24,930 nucleotides of DNA from a virus, in IMG/VR virus record IMGVR_UViG_3300047564_001711, positions 1-24,930 of that record, one strand, 5' to 3'. Positions 1-7,286 of the stretch are shown one piece after another. Each line of letters starts with the position of its first letter. Position 1 is the stretch's first letter. Made by a program: the position numbers and the translations under genes. The notes under the pieces are model-generated. The model did no database searches and was not told the origin of the DNA. It saw nothing but the letters and a program-made list of their open reading frames with translations.

Positions 1-34
1 CCGCAACAGCAAGAACTCCTAAAGGAATAGGCAT
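1..34 (-). CDS. start of a further tail-region protein (partial, runs off window)
   Basis: An ATG at 34 overlaps the TAA of the preceding gene as TAATG and opens a frame reading MPIPLGVLAVA to the window edge. The same one-base TAATG coupling is used at many junctions here, which supports a real start. The first 11 residues are hydrophobic and small, a start often seen in minor tail proteins, but too little is present to name a family. Confidence 0.5.
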   Translation of the reverse strand, partial: MPIPLGVLAVA

Positions 35-675
35 TATGCAGTTATCTTTCCAACTACTCGGTAGGTGTTAGCTGCAACCTTTTGAACAGTTGCGGCATTG
101 TATTGCTGGTCAATCTTGAAGGTGACGGCTGTTCCTGCGGTGCCGGCACCTGCCCATGAGGTCACGCCTGTTCCAGCAGCAATAATTACCGTGCCCGCCC
201 CGTCACGCCAAAGGTCTATCCTGTCGCCAATAGTAAAGATATCTGGGATCACCGCTGTTGCATTAGCCGTTGCAACAGAATAAATTACGTTATTTGCGTC
301 ACCTGCTACTGCTGTATATGCAGTAACGGCTGAACCAATAGACGCTACAGATGTAAGTATTTCGGAAGCTGGCACGTTATTTACATTTAGAGTTACAGAA
401 CCGCTTGTGCCACCACCAGATAATCCTGTGCCAGCAGTAACGGCAGTAATGTCGCCTTCGACTGGATAAACCTGTTGCCAAGCAGTTCCGTCATAGACAG
501 TTATTGTATCCGTGTCGGTTTGGTAGGTAACCATACCTTCCGTAATGATCCCCGTTCCCAATGCGGTGCCCCTGGCAGCGGTTCCAGCAAAAACCATTAC
601 CGACTGACGCATTAGAAATTCGTCTACCTCTAAAGAAGTAAGAACTTGACCAACTGTAAAATCTTTGAACGGCAT
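34..675 (-). CDS. putative minor tail / tail fibre protein
   Basis: The protein has 213 residues and follows the minor tail protein after a 3-base gap. The N-terminal third (about 1-75) has a segment DTITVYDGTAWQQV typical of phage tail-tip and fibre proteins. The middle (about 75-100) has GTGLSGGGTSGSVTLNV, a glycine/serine-rich stretch common in phage fibre and trimerising beta-structured proteins. The rest is rich in A, T, V and G, as expected of a beta-helical or beta-sandwich adhesin. No catalytic motif or signal peptide is seen. Position downstream of the tape measure fits a distal tail or receptor-contact role, which is inferred from composition and gene order rather than a recognised domain. 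Confidence 0.6.
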   Translation of the reverse strand: MPFKDFTVGQVLTSLEVDEFLMRQSVMVFAGTAARGTALGTGIITEGMVTYQTDTDTITVYDGTAWQQVYPVEGDITAVTAGTGLSGGGTSGSVTLNVNNVPASEILTSVASIGSAVTAYTAVAGDANNVIYSVATANATAVIPDIFTIGDRIDLWRDGAGTVIIAAGTGVTSWAGAGTAGTAVTFKIDQQYNAATVQKVAANTYRVVGKITA

Positions 676-678
676 TAT

Positions 679-1887
679 TTACCAACCTAAAATGTTTGCT
701 TCGTCAAGCTTACCAAATACAGGGTCGTCCAGAACAAAAAGAGTACCCTGTGTAGATTGAAGCTGTAAAGTCACTTCTTGAAAATTGGGGGTTATTTGCA
801 TTTTGATGCCTATAACTTTGCCATATCTAGTCAGGGCTGGTGGTATTTTGCTTGGGGTAAAGTCAACACGCACGACATCACCTAATTCCAAGCCAATAAC
901 CTGTGCTTTTTGAGCTGGACTTATGGCCTGTAGGTCTACAGTTATGCCCTCAAAGCGGTATTCTGGTTGGCCATAACGGCTAACTAGATACTCGGCCAAT
1001 TCCCCTAATTGTGTCGTACTGCTTAGATAGGTCTCTTGGTTTAGTGCACGTTGCCCATAGATAGTCACGCTAGTTTCATTTGTTGAGGTGGCAGTACCAG
1101 CAGAACTAAAGGTATTGACTATGTTATAAAGCAATTCTGATCCATAGATAGCCCTTATGTTTTTATACGGGATACCTGCACCAGAATCACTAAAAATTGC
1201 CCCAGACGAGCTAAAACCAGTATTTCTTCCTACAAGTTTGACATCTCCGTCTTTAGAAATAAACAAATCACCAGGTTCAGAAAATGACACTATTTGCATT
1301 ATTGGTAAAGCATCTTTTACCTCAGTAATTGCAGTACCAGCAAGTGTCGCCCCAGTATTTGCTATATCTCGTTTGGTTTGTGACCAGTTGAGGTTATCCA
1401 ATAAGTTATTTAGTCTGTCGGCAGTAGTTTCCGTACCATATGTTGCAGTTCCAAGTTCAGCAGAAACAAAATAGCTAAAAGAATCAAAAGCATTTAGGGC
1501 TGCCTCAGAGTTTGTACCTGGTTCGTAACTGATGTTCCAGTCATCTACAGTTCCCTCATATTGAATTACATTGTCTACACTGATACGCACCTGACGTTTG
1601 GGCACAATTTGCCCATAGTACGGACTTGCCTCATAGGTGGGGTCAAATACCCGTGCTTGATTATCGAACGTCACAGAAGCCTGTCCAGCCTCATAGCGAT
1701 CTAATTCTCTTGATTTACCACGATTGATTGCCAATGCACGAAAATACTGGCTTACGTCTATAAAGACTTCGCCACCAGCAAGAAAAACATTAGGATCATC
1801 AAGCCGACCCAAAACAGGATCATCTAAAGTAAAGAACGGAGCACCAGCCCCGTCAGCTGTAAAGCCTAGTTCTACCTTTACACTCAT
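679..1887 (-). CDS. minor tail protein (distal tail / baseplate-like)
   Basis: The protein has 402 residues and starts at ATG 1887, which overlaps the tape-measure stop by ATGA. Its N-terminal region reads RALAINRGKSRELDRYEAG followed by ASVTFDNQARVFDP, a pattern typical of minor tail proteins encoded directly after the tape measure in actinophage-like siphoviruses. Later segments (ITVDLQAISPAQKAQVIGLE, then GDVVRVDFTP) resemble the beta-rich hub domains of such proteins. A motif LDDPVxGxLDxxN occurs at both ends, residues 21-33 and 386-398, framing the molecule. It probably forms part of the tail tip that orients the receptor-binding apparatus. The exact homologue in the lambda or SPP1 tail cannot be fixed by eye. 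Confidence 0.72.
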   Translation of the reverse strand: MSVKVELGFTADGAGAPFFTLDDPVLGRLDDPNVFLAGGEVFIDVSQYFRALAINRGKSRELDRYEAGQASVTFDNQARVFDPTYEASPYYGQIVPKRQVRISVDNVIQYEGTVDDWNISYEPGTNSEAALNAFDSFSYFVSAELGTATYGTETTADRLNNLLDNLNWSQTKRDIANTGATLAGTAITEVKDALPIMQIVSFSEPGDLFISKDGDVKLVGRNTGFSSSGAIFSDSGAGIPYKNIRAIYGSELLYNIVNTFSSAGTATSTNETSVTIYGQRALNQETYLSSTTQLGELAEYLVSRYGQPEYRFEGITVDLQAISPAQKAQVIGLELGDVVRVDFTPSKIPPALTRYGKVIGIKMQITPNFQEVTLQLQSTQGTLFVLDDPVFGKLDEANILGW

Positions 1888-4370
1888 GCACTAACAAAAA
1901 CCTTCCCCGATACTGCTTCGTAACGTTTGATTGCATCAGTTACATAGCGACCGATTGATACTGGATCTGAGCCTATACCAGCATTTATCGTAATGTTGTA
2001 ACTTGCTGCGCCGCCTGAACCGCCAATGCCCATCAAATTTTCAAACCTATCAAGTGGCATTACAACCTCTGGGCCAGCCTCACCAACAATGGCATTGATT
2101 GGTTGCTGAACGAAACCACCAGCTGCCAAAAATTGCTGTGGTGAACCACCGCCACTTGTCATTGTTTCTTCAAAGCGATTCAAGAATGGATTTACCTCGT
2201 CAGGCATTATTCCAGCCTCAGAAACACCCCTTGACAAATTACTAAATGAGTCTAAAACGGACTGAACGGCATTTGTTAGTTGCTCAGTTCCGTCATTGAC
2301 ACCTACAAATAAAGTATCTAGTGCTTCTTGAAAACTCATACCAAAAACAAATTTTTCTACTTCACGCATTTGCTCTGCAGTTTTTGCACCCATGTAATCG
2401 TAAATTGCATTGATATCATCAGTGGCTTTACCGACATCAAATAACTGCCCTGTGCGAGTGGTGACATTGACTGGAACACCAAAGTTTGAATAAATTTGAG
2501 TAATTCCAGCCTTGTTCAAAGCTGCTTGTGCTTTATTAGCAGCTGCCAAAGCCATTTCAGTTGCAATATCTTCGATTGCTGGGATAGTTACCTTCATACC
2601 CATTACGAAGCCTTCACCAACGTCAATACCTAAATCATAGAAAACACGTGAAGGTGACCTGATACCCAGCAAACCTTTCACGCCATTGACAAGGATTGTT
2701 CCCATTGATTTTGCAGCTTCACCAAGTATGCGTGGTGCATTTTCAAGAATTCCCTGTGCCAATCCCTTTACAATTTCAAATCCAGCCTGTAAAAGCTTTG
2801 GCATATTCATAAGTAGGGCATTGGTTATTTTTGGGATCAAACCAATAACTGCATCAAGAATCTGAGGTGTTGCCCTGATAATACCCTGCACAAGACCAGT
2901 AAAAAGCTGAAATGCGGCTCTAATAAGTTCGGGTAGCATGTCAATAATCGTGTCAATAATTACGGGCAATAAATCAATAAGAGCATCAATAAGTGGCGGA
3001 ATGATCTGAGGTATTGCAGTAACAATGGCGGAAAAGAGCTCTACTGCTGACTTGATAATGTCAGGTAGCATTTTCAAAATTGATTTTACGATAACAGGTA
3101 ATAGATCTGCAATCGTTCTTATCAAAGACGGCACAATGTCAATTACAGCCTCTACCAAAGTATTGAATAGGGTTGTTGCGCCCTTCAATAAATCAGGAAC
3201 AGCTGCCAAAAGGGTTTCAACAAGAACTGGTAACGTCTTTGCCACCACGTTAGCCAATTCCTTGATAATAAAAACAAATTCCTTTAGTAAAAGTGGCAGT
3301 AGGTCATTTACCAAGAAATTTACTAATGGCGGAATGAAGTTTATAAATGCTTGAATAATGCCAGGTAGCGCTTCCGTAACGGCCTTGAAAAAATCCATTC
3401 GCATTTCTTCAATCCTGTCAAATGCTTTCTGAAGTCCACCAGCACCAAGAAAGTTAGCCACCCCGTCGCTTAGATCGGAGAAAATTTTGCCTAAATCGAG
3501 TCCATTTTCTTTCACGTCAGCAGTAAAAGCCTTGAAAGCATTTGCAGCAGCTGTGGCACCAGGCACAATGTACTTATTTAGGAAGTTTGCCAATAGTGGG
3601 AATACATACTCGACCAATGGAACTAATGCAGTTGTCAGCGTTGCCATTACTGGGGTTAGGTTTTCACCGATTTGCGCCTGTAGATTTTGAACATTGGCAG
3701 CCAAAATACGCTGAGAGTTAGCTAATCCGTTTGAGGTATCTGCAAAGTCACCAGCAGTCTTTGCTGTGGATTGAAGCAATAATCCATAACGTGCTTGGAC
3801 TTTTTCTGTTTCAGTAAGTTTTGCACCAACGTTGGCAATTCCATTTGCATAGGCATACGCCTTGACCTCAGAATCAAGAAGGTTTATACCAAATCGTTTT
3901 AGTGGTTCAGCCTCGCCAGATAAACCAGACTGAAAAACCTGTAAAGCCTCAGATACATCAATGTTGAATACGGAAGCAAAGTCAGCAGCCCTGGTAGTTA
4001 GGTCACCTACAAAACCAGCAACGTTTCCACCTTCACCAACTACCTTCTCAGCAAAGGCAGAAAATCTTACGGCAGCAGCATTGAAATCTACAGTTGCCAG
4101 ACCAAGACGGCTAGCGACATCATCACCCAAGGCAAGAACATCTTTGGCATAGTTTCCGTAGGCTTTATTTACGGCATTTATAGATTCGCCAAGATCAGAA
4201 GCCTGTTTGATTGAATCCTTTAGAAACTGACCTGCACCGATTGTGGCAAAGGCCGTAGCTGCGATACCAGCAAACTTACCAATGGCAGAACCAATACCAC
4301 CAAATGCAACCTTGGCCTCGTTCACACCCTTTGGGTTGAACTTAGAAATAATGTTTAGATTTAGTGCCAT
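1884..4370 (-). CDS. tail tape measure protein
   Basis: With 828 residues this is the longest gene in the window. It lies after the tail tube, chaperone and pre-tape-measure genes, the canonical position. Residues 20-60 are alanine/glycine-rich and hydrophobic. Residues about 55-240 resemble tape-measure N-terminal regions (KQASDLGESINAVNK, then SGLSGEAEPLKRFGI). Residues 340-560 form a hydrophobic helical zone with four 44-residue repeats (382-425, 426-469, 470-513, 514-557). GIRSPSRVF (569-577) and VGEAGPEVVMPLDRF (762-776) are C-terminal signatures of tape-measure proteins. The product sets tail length during assembly and is ejected at infection. The start ATG overlaps the upstream stop as TAATG. 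Confidence 0.96.
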   Translation of the reverse strand: MALNLNIISKFNPKGVNEAKVAFGGIGSAIGKFAGIAATAFATIGAGQFLKDSIKQASDLGESINAVNKAYGNYAKDVLALGDDVASRLGLATVDFNAAAVRFSAFAEKVVGEGGNVAGFVGDLTTRAADFASVFNIDVSEALQVFQSGLSGEAEPLKRFGINLLDSEVKAYAYANGIANVGAKLTETEKVQARYGLLLQSTAKTAGDFADTSNGLANSQRILAANVQNLQAQIGENLTPVMATLTTALVPLVEYVFPLLANFLNKYIVPGATAAANAFKAFTADVKENGLDLGKIFSDLSDGVANFLGAGGLQKAFDRIEEMRMDFFKAVTEALPGIIQAFINFIPPLVNFLVNDLLPLLLKEFVFIIKELANVVAKTLPVLVETLLAAVPDLLKGATTLFNTLVEAVIDIVPSLIRTIADLLPVIVKSILKMLPDIIKSAVELFSAIVTAIPQIIPPLIDALIDLLPVIIDTIIDMLPELIRAAFQLFTGLVQGIIRATPQILDAVIGLIPKITNALLMNMPKLLQAGFEIVKGLAQGILENAPRILGEAAKSMGTILVNGVKGLLGIRSPSRVFYDLGIDVGEGFVMGMKVTIPAIEDIATEMALAAANKAQAALNKAGITQIYSNFGVPVNVTTRTGQLFDVGKATDDINAIYDYMGAKTAEQMREVEKFVFGMSFQEALDTLFVGVNDGTEQLTNAVQSVLDSFSNLSRGVSEAGIMPDEVNPFLNRFEETMTSGGGSPQQFLAAGGFVQQPINAIVGEAGPEVVMPLDRFENLMGIGGSGGAASYNITINAGIGSDPVSIGRYVTDAIKRYEAVSGKVFVSA
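2700..3227 (-). repeat. four tandem 44-codon (132-nt) repeats within the tape measure gene
   Basis: Residues 382-557 split into four units of exactly 44 residues with no gaps. Each has a hydrophobic pair at positions 1-2, proline at position 11, and an aliphatic/aromatic segment near 20-25. The first three end in LLP or LIP, and the fourth has drifted (KSMG). Proline recurs near position 29-33. A more diverged unit probably precedes them (residues 338-381). The pattern is protein-level repetition with only moderate DNA identity, so it is an old duplication kept in register. Confidence 0.85.
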
Positions 4371-4876
4371 TAGAGTTGTCGCTCTATTTCTTTGAGTTTG
4401 TTATTTATTATGTTTTCAGCTCGCTTTTGAATTTCTGGTGCTGACTTCAAAAATGCTCGCCAAGCAAAACGACCACCACGTTTGGGAACTAACGGATATC
4501 TGGCTTGTAACCCTCGGATCATAGCCCTACCAGTAGGAGTCTGACCCTTTGTCTGTGAACCTGCCAACTCGGCTATTTGAAAACCGCCTTGTGGAGAATC
4601 CAGCGTAATAGCCAAAAGTCTTGCTTTGGTCTTACTTCCACCACCAGGAGTAAATGAAACCTTCGCCCTTGGTGGTGCGTAGCCCTTTGCTCCCTGGTGA
4701 GCCATACCTGAAAGTGGGGCTATTTGAGGTACTGAACTTGCTATACGAGTAGCAAATGGTTGTAATTCTGTTCTTAGTTCTTTACGTAGATTTGTAATAA
4801 CATCGGGTTCTACGGTCTTCAAAATTGCTACGACTTTGCGTAATAACGCTGGGTCTATTTTTTCAATTTCAATCAC
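4370..4876 (-). CDS. basic protein preceding the tape measure; unknown tail assembly role
   Basis: The protein has 168 residues and starts with GTG at 4876, chosen because TTAGGAG lies 6 bases upstream and no ATG is better placed. The stop overlaps the tape-measure ATG as TAATG. The protein is rich in K and R (KTKARLLAITLD, RYPLVPKRGGRFAWRAFLK) with helical ends (residues 1-45 and 140-168). This resembles the HK97 gp10-like class of tail-completion or minor structural proteins, but its position between the chaperones and the tape measure is not the usual one for that class. No enzymatic motif is seen. A structural or assembly role is inferred from position only. Confidence 0.72.
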   Translation of the reverse strand: MIEIEKIDPALLRKVVAILKTVEPDVITNLRKELRTELQPFATRIASSVPQIAPLSGMAHQGAKGYAPPRAKVSFTPGGGSKTKARLLAITLDSPQGGFQIAELAGSQTKGQTPTGRAMIRGLQARYPLVPKRGGRFAWRAFLKSAPEIQKRAENIINNKLKEIERQL

Positions 4877-4899
4877 CGCAAACTCCTAACGAGTAAATT

Positions 4900-5300
4900 C
4901 TACCGCTTGCGTTGTGATTGTTTATTTGCTATGTATTCCAGAACCTTGCCCATAGTCCAAAGCATTCTCGGATCTAGCTTCATTAGTTCTCGTGGGCTGA
5001 TTTTGAACTCATAAGCTAGAACGGCTAGCATCCAATGTGTACTACTAGCGCCTAGCCCTTTGATTTTTTTGGTTCTTCTGCCCTGACGTCTTCCAGGGTT
5101 TCAACCCAAGTATCAAAATCTAGGTCGGTAGCCTTGGTTCGTTTTTCAACATACCAAGCCAGCCAAGCCATATGCTCTAGCCTTTCTAGGCTTTGAATAC
5201 TTAGGTTATAGGTTTTTTCAAAAGCAATAAAGTCAGCTGGTTTTGCAACCACTGTCTTTTTTACATTGTTGGCTTGTTCAATGTATAGGTTGATTTGCAT
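4900..5300 (-). CDS. tail assembly chaperone G-T, -1 frameshift product
   Basis: Translation that slips -1 at the heptamer A_AAA_AAA (5070-5064) leaves the G frame after residue 79 and continues 54 codons to TAG at 4902-4900, giving about 133 residues. The added part reads IKGLGASSTHWMLAVLAYEF, then KISPRELMKLDPRMLWTM and GKVLEYIANK. The SPxEL, DPRMLWTM and C-terminal basic features match the T domains of siphovirus tail chaperones. The T segment has no start of its own. As in lambda gpG/gpGT, the longer form is expected to bridge tape measure and tube subunits during assembly and to be absent from mature virions. The fusion is read directly from sequence; its use in vivo is inferred. Confidence 0.85.
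5023..5070 (-). promoter_or_regulatory. programmed -1 ribosomal frameshift site with downstream stem
   Basis: The slippery heptamer A AAA AAA at 5070-5064 is in the correct zero-frame phase (X XXY YYZ). Six bases after it, GGCTAG (5057-5052) can pair perfectly with CTAGCC (5028-5023) across a 23-base loop, a typical position for a stimulatory stem. The zero-frame stop TAG lies inside the 5' arm of the stem. Confidence 0.82.
5052..5300 (-). CDS. tail assembly chaperone G
   Basis: The unshifted product has 82 residues and lies between the tail tube and tape-measure genes, the fixed position of this family. It is acidic, with a central helix-rich segment (LERLEHMAWLAWYVEKR) and a W-rich motif (FDTWVETLEDV) typical of G chaperones. 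It starts at ATG 5300 with AAGGA about 7 bases upstream and ends with EEPKKSKG right at the slip site. It should bind the tape measure and deliver tube subunits. The sequence of the family is poorly conserved, so the call rests mainly on position, size and the in-phase frameshift signal. Confidence 0.88.
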   Translation of the reverse strand: MQINLYIEQANNVKKTVVAKPADFIAFEKTYNLSIQSLERLEHMAWLAWYVEKRTKATDLDFDTWVETLEDVRAEEPKKSKG

Positions 5301-5310
5301 TTAGTTTTCC

Positions 5311-5718
5311 TTATACAGTTCCGCGAGTTACTGAACCACTTACAGGCCAGGTTACTGATAGCGTTGCCAGATCCCCTACCGCATTTGCGAAAGGCTGGTA
5401 TTGAGTGACAACAGCTGTTCCAGAGTAGCTTGGGTTTGTTGCTGTTACAGTACCAGAAGTTGGCTTGATTGCCCATGCAACTGCTGATCCCAGAAGTGGG
5501 AATAGAGTTTGGTCAACTGAACCTGCACCAAAATCTTGCATAAAATCAAGAGTTAGCGAAGCATCACGAAGCCCAGCAATACGAGTTCTGTAAGTGTCAC
5601 CAAACGCCGTGGTTTCCTGCTCATCTGTGGTTATATCAAGCGTTACTGAGTTGAGCGATGCACTGAAATTGGCTGTGCCAATGGTAATTGCATAGTCCGT
5701 AGCAACAAACTTGGGCAT
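5311..5718 (-). CDS. major tail (tube) protein
   Basis: The protein has 135 residues, is beta-rich, and forms the repeating ring of the tail tube. Typical tube-protein features are the opening YAITIGTANFSASLNSV, then TDEQETTAFGDTYRTRIAG, SLTLDFMQDF and a closing LATLSVTWPVSG. The gene sits between the tail terminator and the chaperones, as in HK97-like phages. The Shine-Dalgarno AAGGAGAA lies 5 to 6 bases before ATG 5718 and overlaps the stop of the gene before it. This is one of the strongest ribosome sites in the window and fits a product made in many copies. Confidence 0.9.
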   Translation of the reverse strand: MPKFVATDYAITIGTANFSASLNSVTLDITTDEQETTAFGDTYRTRIAGLRDASLTLDFMQDFGAGSVDQTLFPLLGSAVAWAIKPTSGTVTATNPSYSGTAVVTQYQPFANAVGDLATLSVTWPVSGSVTRGTV

Positions 5719-5729
5719 TCTATTTCTCC

Positions 5730-6137
5730 TTAGTTAGAGTATACATTCACCGTAAACTCGGCTGCTAGATAGGTAGCGTCGTTTAGTTGAATGTTACCAA
5801 TGTTATCCAATGAAACAACACGAGTATCAAATGCCGCACCGCCTAAAGTCTTTGCAGATTCTATGGCAGTTTTGACACTTTGGTTGCCCGTGTTATCACA
5901 ATAATCATTCAGTTTCCGCTGGGCAATACGCTCAGCAGCCCTGCCAACAATTACCGTGACAATAAAAGTATACACCGCCAGACCTTTGCCAAAAGTCTGG
6001 TCGTAATTGATGCTGCGTAGATTTACTATGGCGATTGGTGGGTTTGGATTATCTGGTAATTCGCTGGCGGTTCTAAGACCAGTAATCGTTGCAAGATTGG
6101 TCGCTAGACCATTTCTCATATCGTCTATTGTGCTCAT
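5730..6137 (-). CDS. tail terminator / tail completion protein
   Basis: The protein has 135 residues and starts at ATG 6137 within an ATGA overlap with the connector stop. It opens with a helix (STIDDMRNGLATNLATI), then alternates beta strands (PPIAIVNL, VYTFIVTVIVGR, YLAAEFTVNVYS) with a helix around AAERIAQRKLNDYC, the alpha/beta layout of the lambda gpU/HK97 gp10-type tail terminators. It lies exactly between connector and tail tube, where that gene is expected. It should cap the finished tube and dock it to the head. Confidence 0.75.
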   Translation of the reverse strand: MSTIDDMRNGLATNLATITGLRTASELPDNPNPPIAIVNLRSINYDQTFGKGLAVYTFIVTVIVGRAAERIAQRKLNDYCDNTGNQSVKTAIESAKTLGGAAFDTRVVSLDNIGNIQLNDATYLAAEFTVNVYSN

Positions 6138-6730
6138 GCAAATCTTGGTTTCTTGAAAGCCATAATCAGGGCTTCCACGTCTGGATCTAGTTTGCCAACA
6201 CGCACAACACCGAGATCACCAAATCCAGCAACTCCAAGTGGGCTGTCGTTTCGCTTGTACAACCTACTAGCCATAATTATTGTTGCTTGCTTTATGGCAG
6301 TCGGCGTTGCAGACCAACCCCAAACGCCACGCACCTCTACAAGTGCCTCGCCTTCTTCAATCGGGAACAAATAGGTATCTCTAGATGTAATCCCTGTAAA
6401 TGGTGAGACAAAACCACTTACAAAACCATTTAGTGGTTCAAGCTGGTAATCTCCTGCGGACCAGGTAATTGTGTATTGTCCGTCGCCGTCTGGATCTGTC
6501 TTTAGATGTTCGATTGAAACCAAATCATCTATTTCACAAAAGTAGGGATCACGAGCTACAAATTTACGAGTAGCAGTACCCATGTTGTAAAAAGTTCGTT
6601 CGCAACTGGTATCAATTTCACGACTGGCAGCCTCAATAGACAGCTCTAGTATTGCGTCGTCTACGCTATCTGTAATTCGTAGACTGTTTTTTAGCTCTTG
6701 AAGTGAGCAATATCCATTACTTATCGGCAT
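6134..6730 (-). CDS. head-tail connector (adaptor) protein, HK97 gp6-like
   Basis: The protein has 198 residues. Its N-terminus (YCSLQELKNSLRITDSVDDA, then ILELSIEAASREIDTSCERTFY) is the hallmark helical pair of gp6/gp15-type head-tail adaptors, which form a ring under the portal. The following region is beta-rich, with PDGDGQYTITWSAGDYQLEP, and ends in a basic helix. The gene starts the neck and tail module directly after the sugar cassette, while the capsid gene it would normally adjoin lies more than 3.4 kb upstream. Confidence 0.85.
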   Translation of the reverse strand: MPISNGYCSLQELKNSLRITDSVDDAILELSIEAASREIDTSCERTFYNMGTATRKFVARDPYFCEIDDLVSIEHLKTDPDGDGQYTITWSAGDYQLEPLNGFVSGFVSPFTGITSRDTYLFPIEEGEALVEVRGVWGWSATPTAIKQATIIMASRLYKRNDSPLGVAGFGDLGVVRVGKLDPDVEALIMAFKKPRFA

Positions 6731-6734
6731 AGTT

Positions 6735-7286
6735 CTAGTCTATCGCCTGAAATACCAGCAGAATGTCGTCATATCGGCCTTTTTTGGTACGAAGGTCATA
6801 CAGGGCGACTAATTTCAAGCCTAGATTTTTGCCAGTTTTTGTAAGCATTTGAGCAACTTCCAAACTGATTATGTCTTCAATAAAGTAAATACCGCCTGGT
6901 TTTAGGCTTTTATAAAGTAGTTCCAGCGATACCTTCTGGTGATCGGGATTGTGGCTTCCGTCATCAATAATGTAATCAAACATCAAATTACCAATCGCTT
7001 TTTCTAATGAATCCTTATTGGTTGCATCACAGATTTTGGCATTTACCTCAAATTGTAGATTCGTAAGGTCAATGTCCAACCCAACGACATTTCCAGTAAA
7101 AAATTTTGCAAACATAGCCAAACTATGTCCCTGATACACACCAATTTCTAATAAATCTGCATCTGGTTTCAAAAATTTTTCGTAAATTTCAATGTAACTA
7201 TGTATTGTTCCCTTGTCACCGCCACCTTCTGGCCCCTGAAAAGACTGGTAAAGCGTGGTAAGGGTTACATCAGTTTGTTTGCCCAT
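6735..7286 (-). CDS. class I SAM-dependent methyltransferase, probable sugar O-methyltransferase
   Basis: The protein has 183 residues. GGGDKGTIHSYIEIYEKFL (about 22-40) matches the N-terminal signature of MycE/TylF-like sugar O-methyltransferases. LLEIGVYQGHSLAMF (about 45-59) is SAM-binding motif I, and VVGLDID and YIIDDGSHNPDHQ (about 109-121) provide the acidic and metal-site residues of this group. It probably methylates a hydroxyl on a sugar made or transferred by its three neighbours. The start overlaps the epimerase gene by 22 bases and has only a weak ribosome site. It is the last gene of the sugar cassette. DNA-methyltransferase motifs such as DPPY are absent, so a protein or sugar acceptor is more likely than DNA. 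Confidence 0.85.
   Translation of the reverse strand: MGKQTDVTLTTLYQSFQGPEGGGDKGTIHSYIEIYEKFLKPDADLLEIGVYQGHSLAMFAKFFTGNVVGLDIDLTNLQFEVNAKICDATNKDSLEKAIGNLMFDYIIDDGSHNPDHQKVSLELLYKSLKPGGIYFIEDIISLEVAQMLTKTGKNLGLKLVALYDLRTKKGRYDDILLVFQAID

Noticed and set aside
5261-5476. Minus-strand open frame overlapping the tail tube and chaperone genes
   Set aside because: It is out of frame with the well-supported tube gene and its composition (N, S, C, W-rich) is typical of shadow translation.
6735-7286. Methyltransferase as a DNA methylase of a restriction or anti-restriction system
   Set aside because: It lacks DPPY/NPPY or PC catalytic motifs, has the GTxHSY start of sugar O-methyltransferases, and is grouped with sugar enzymes.
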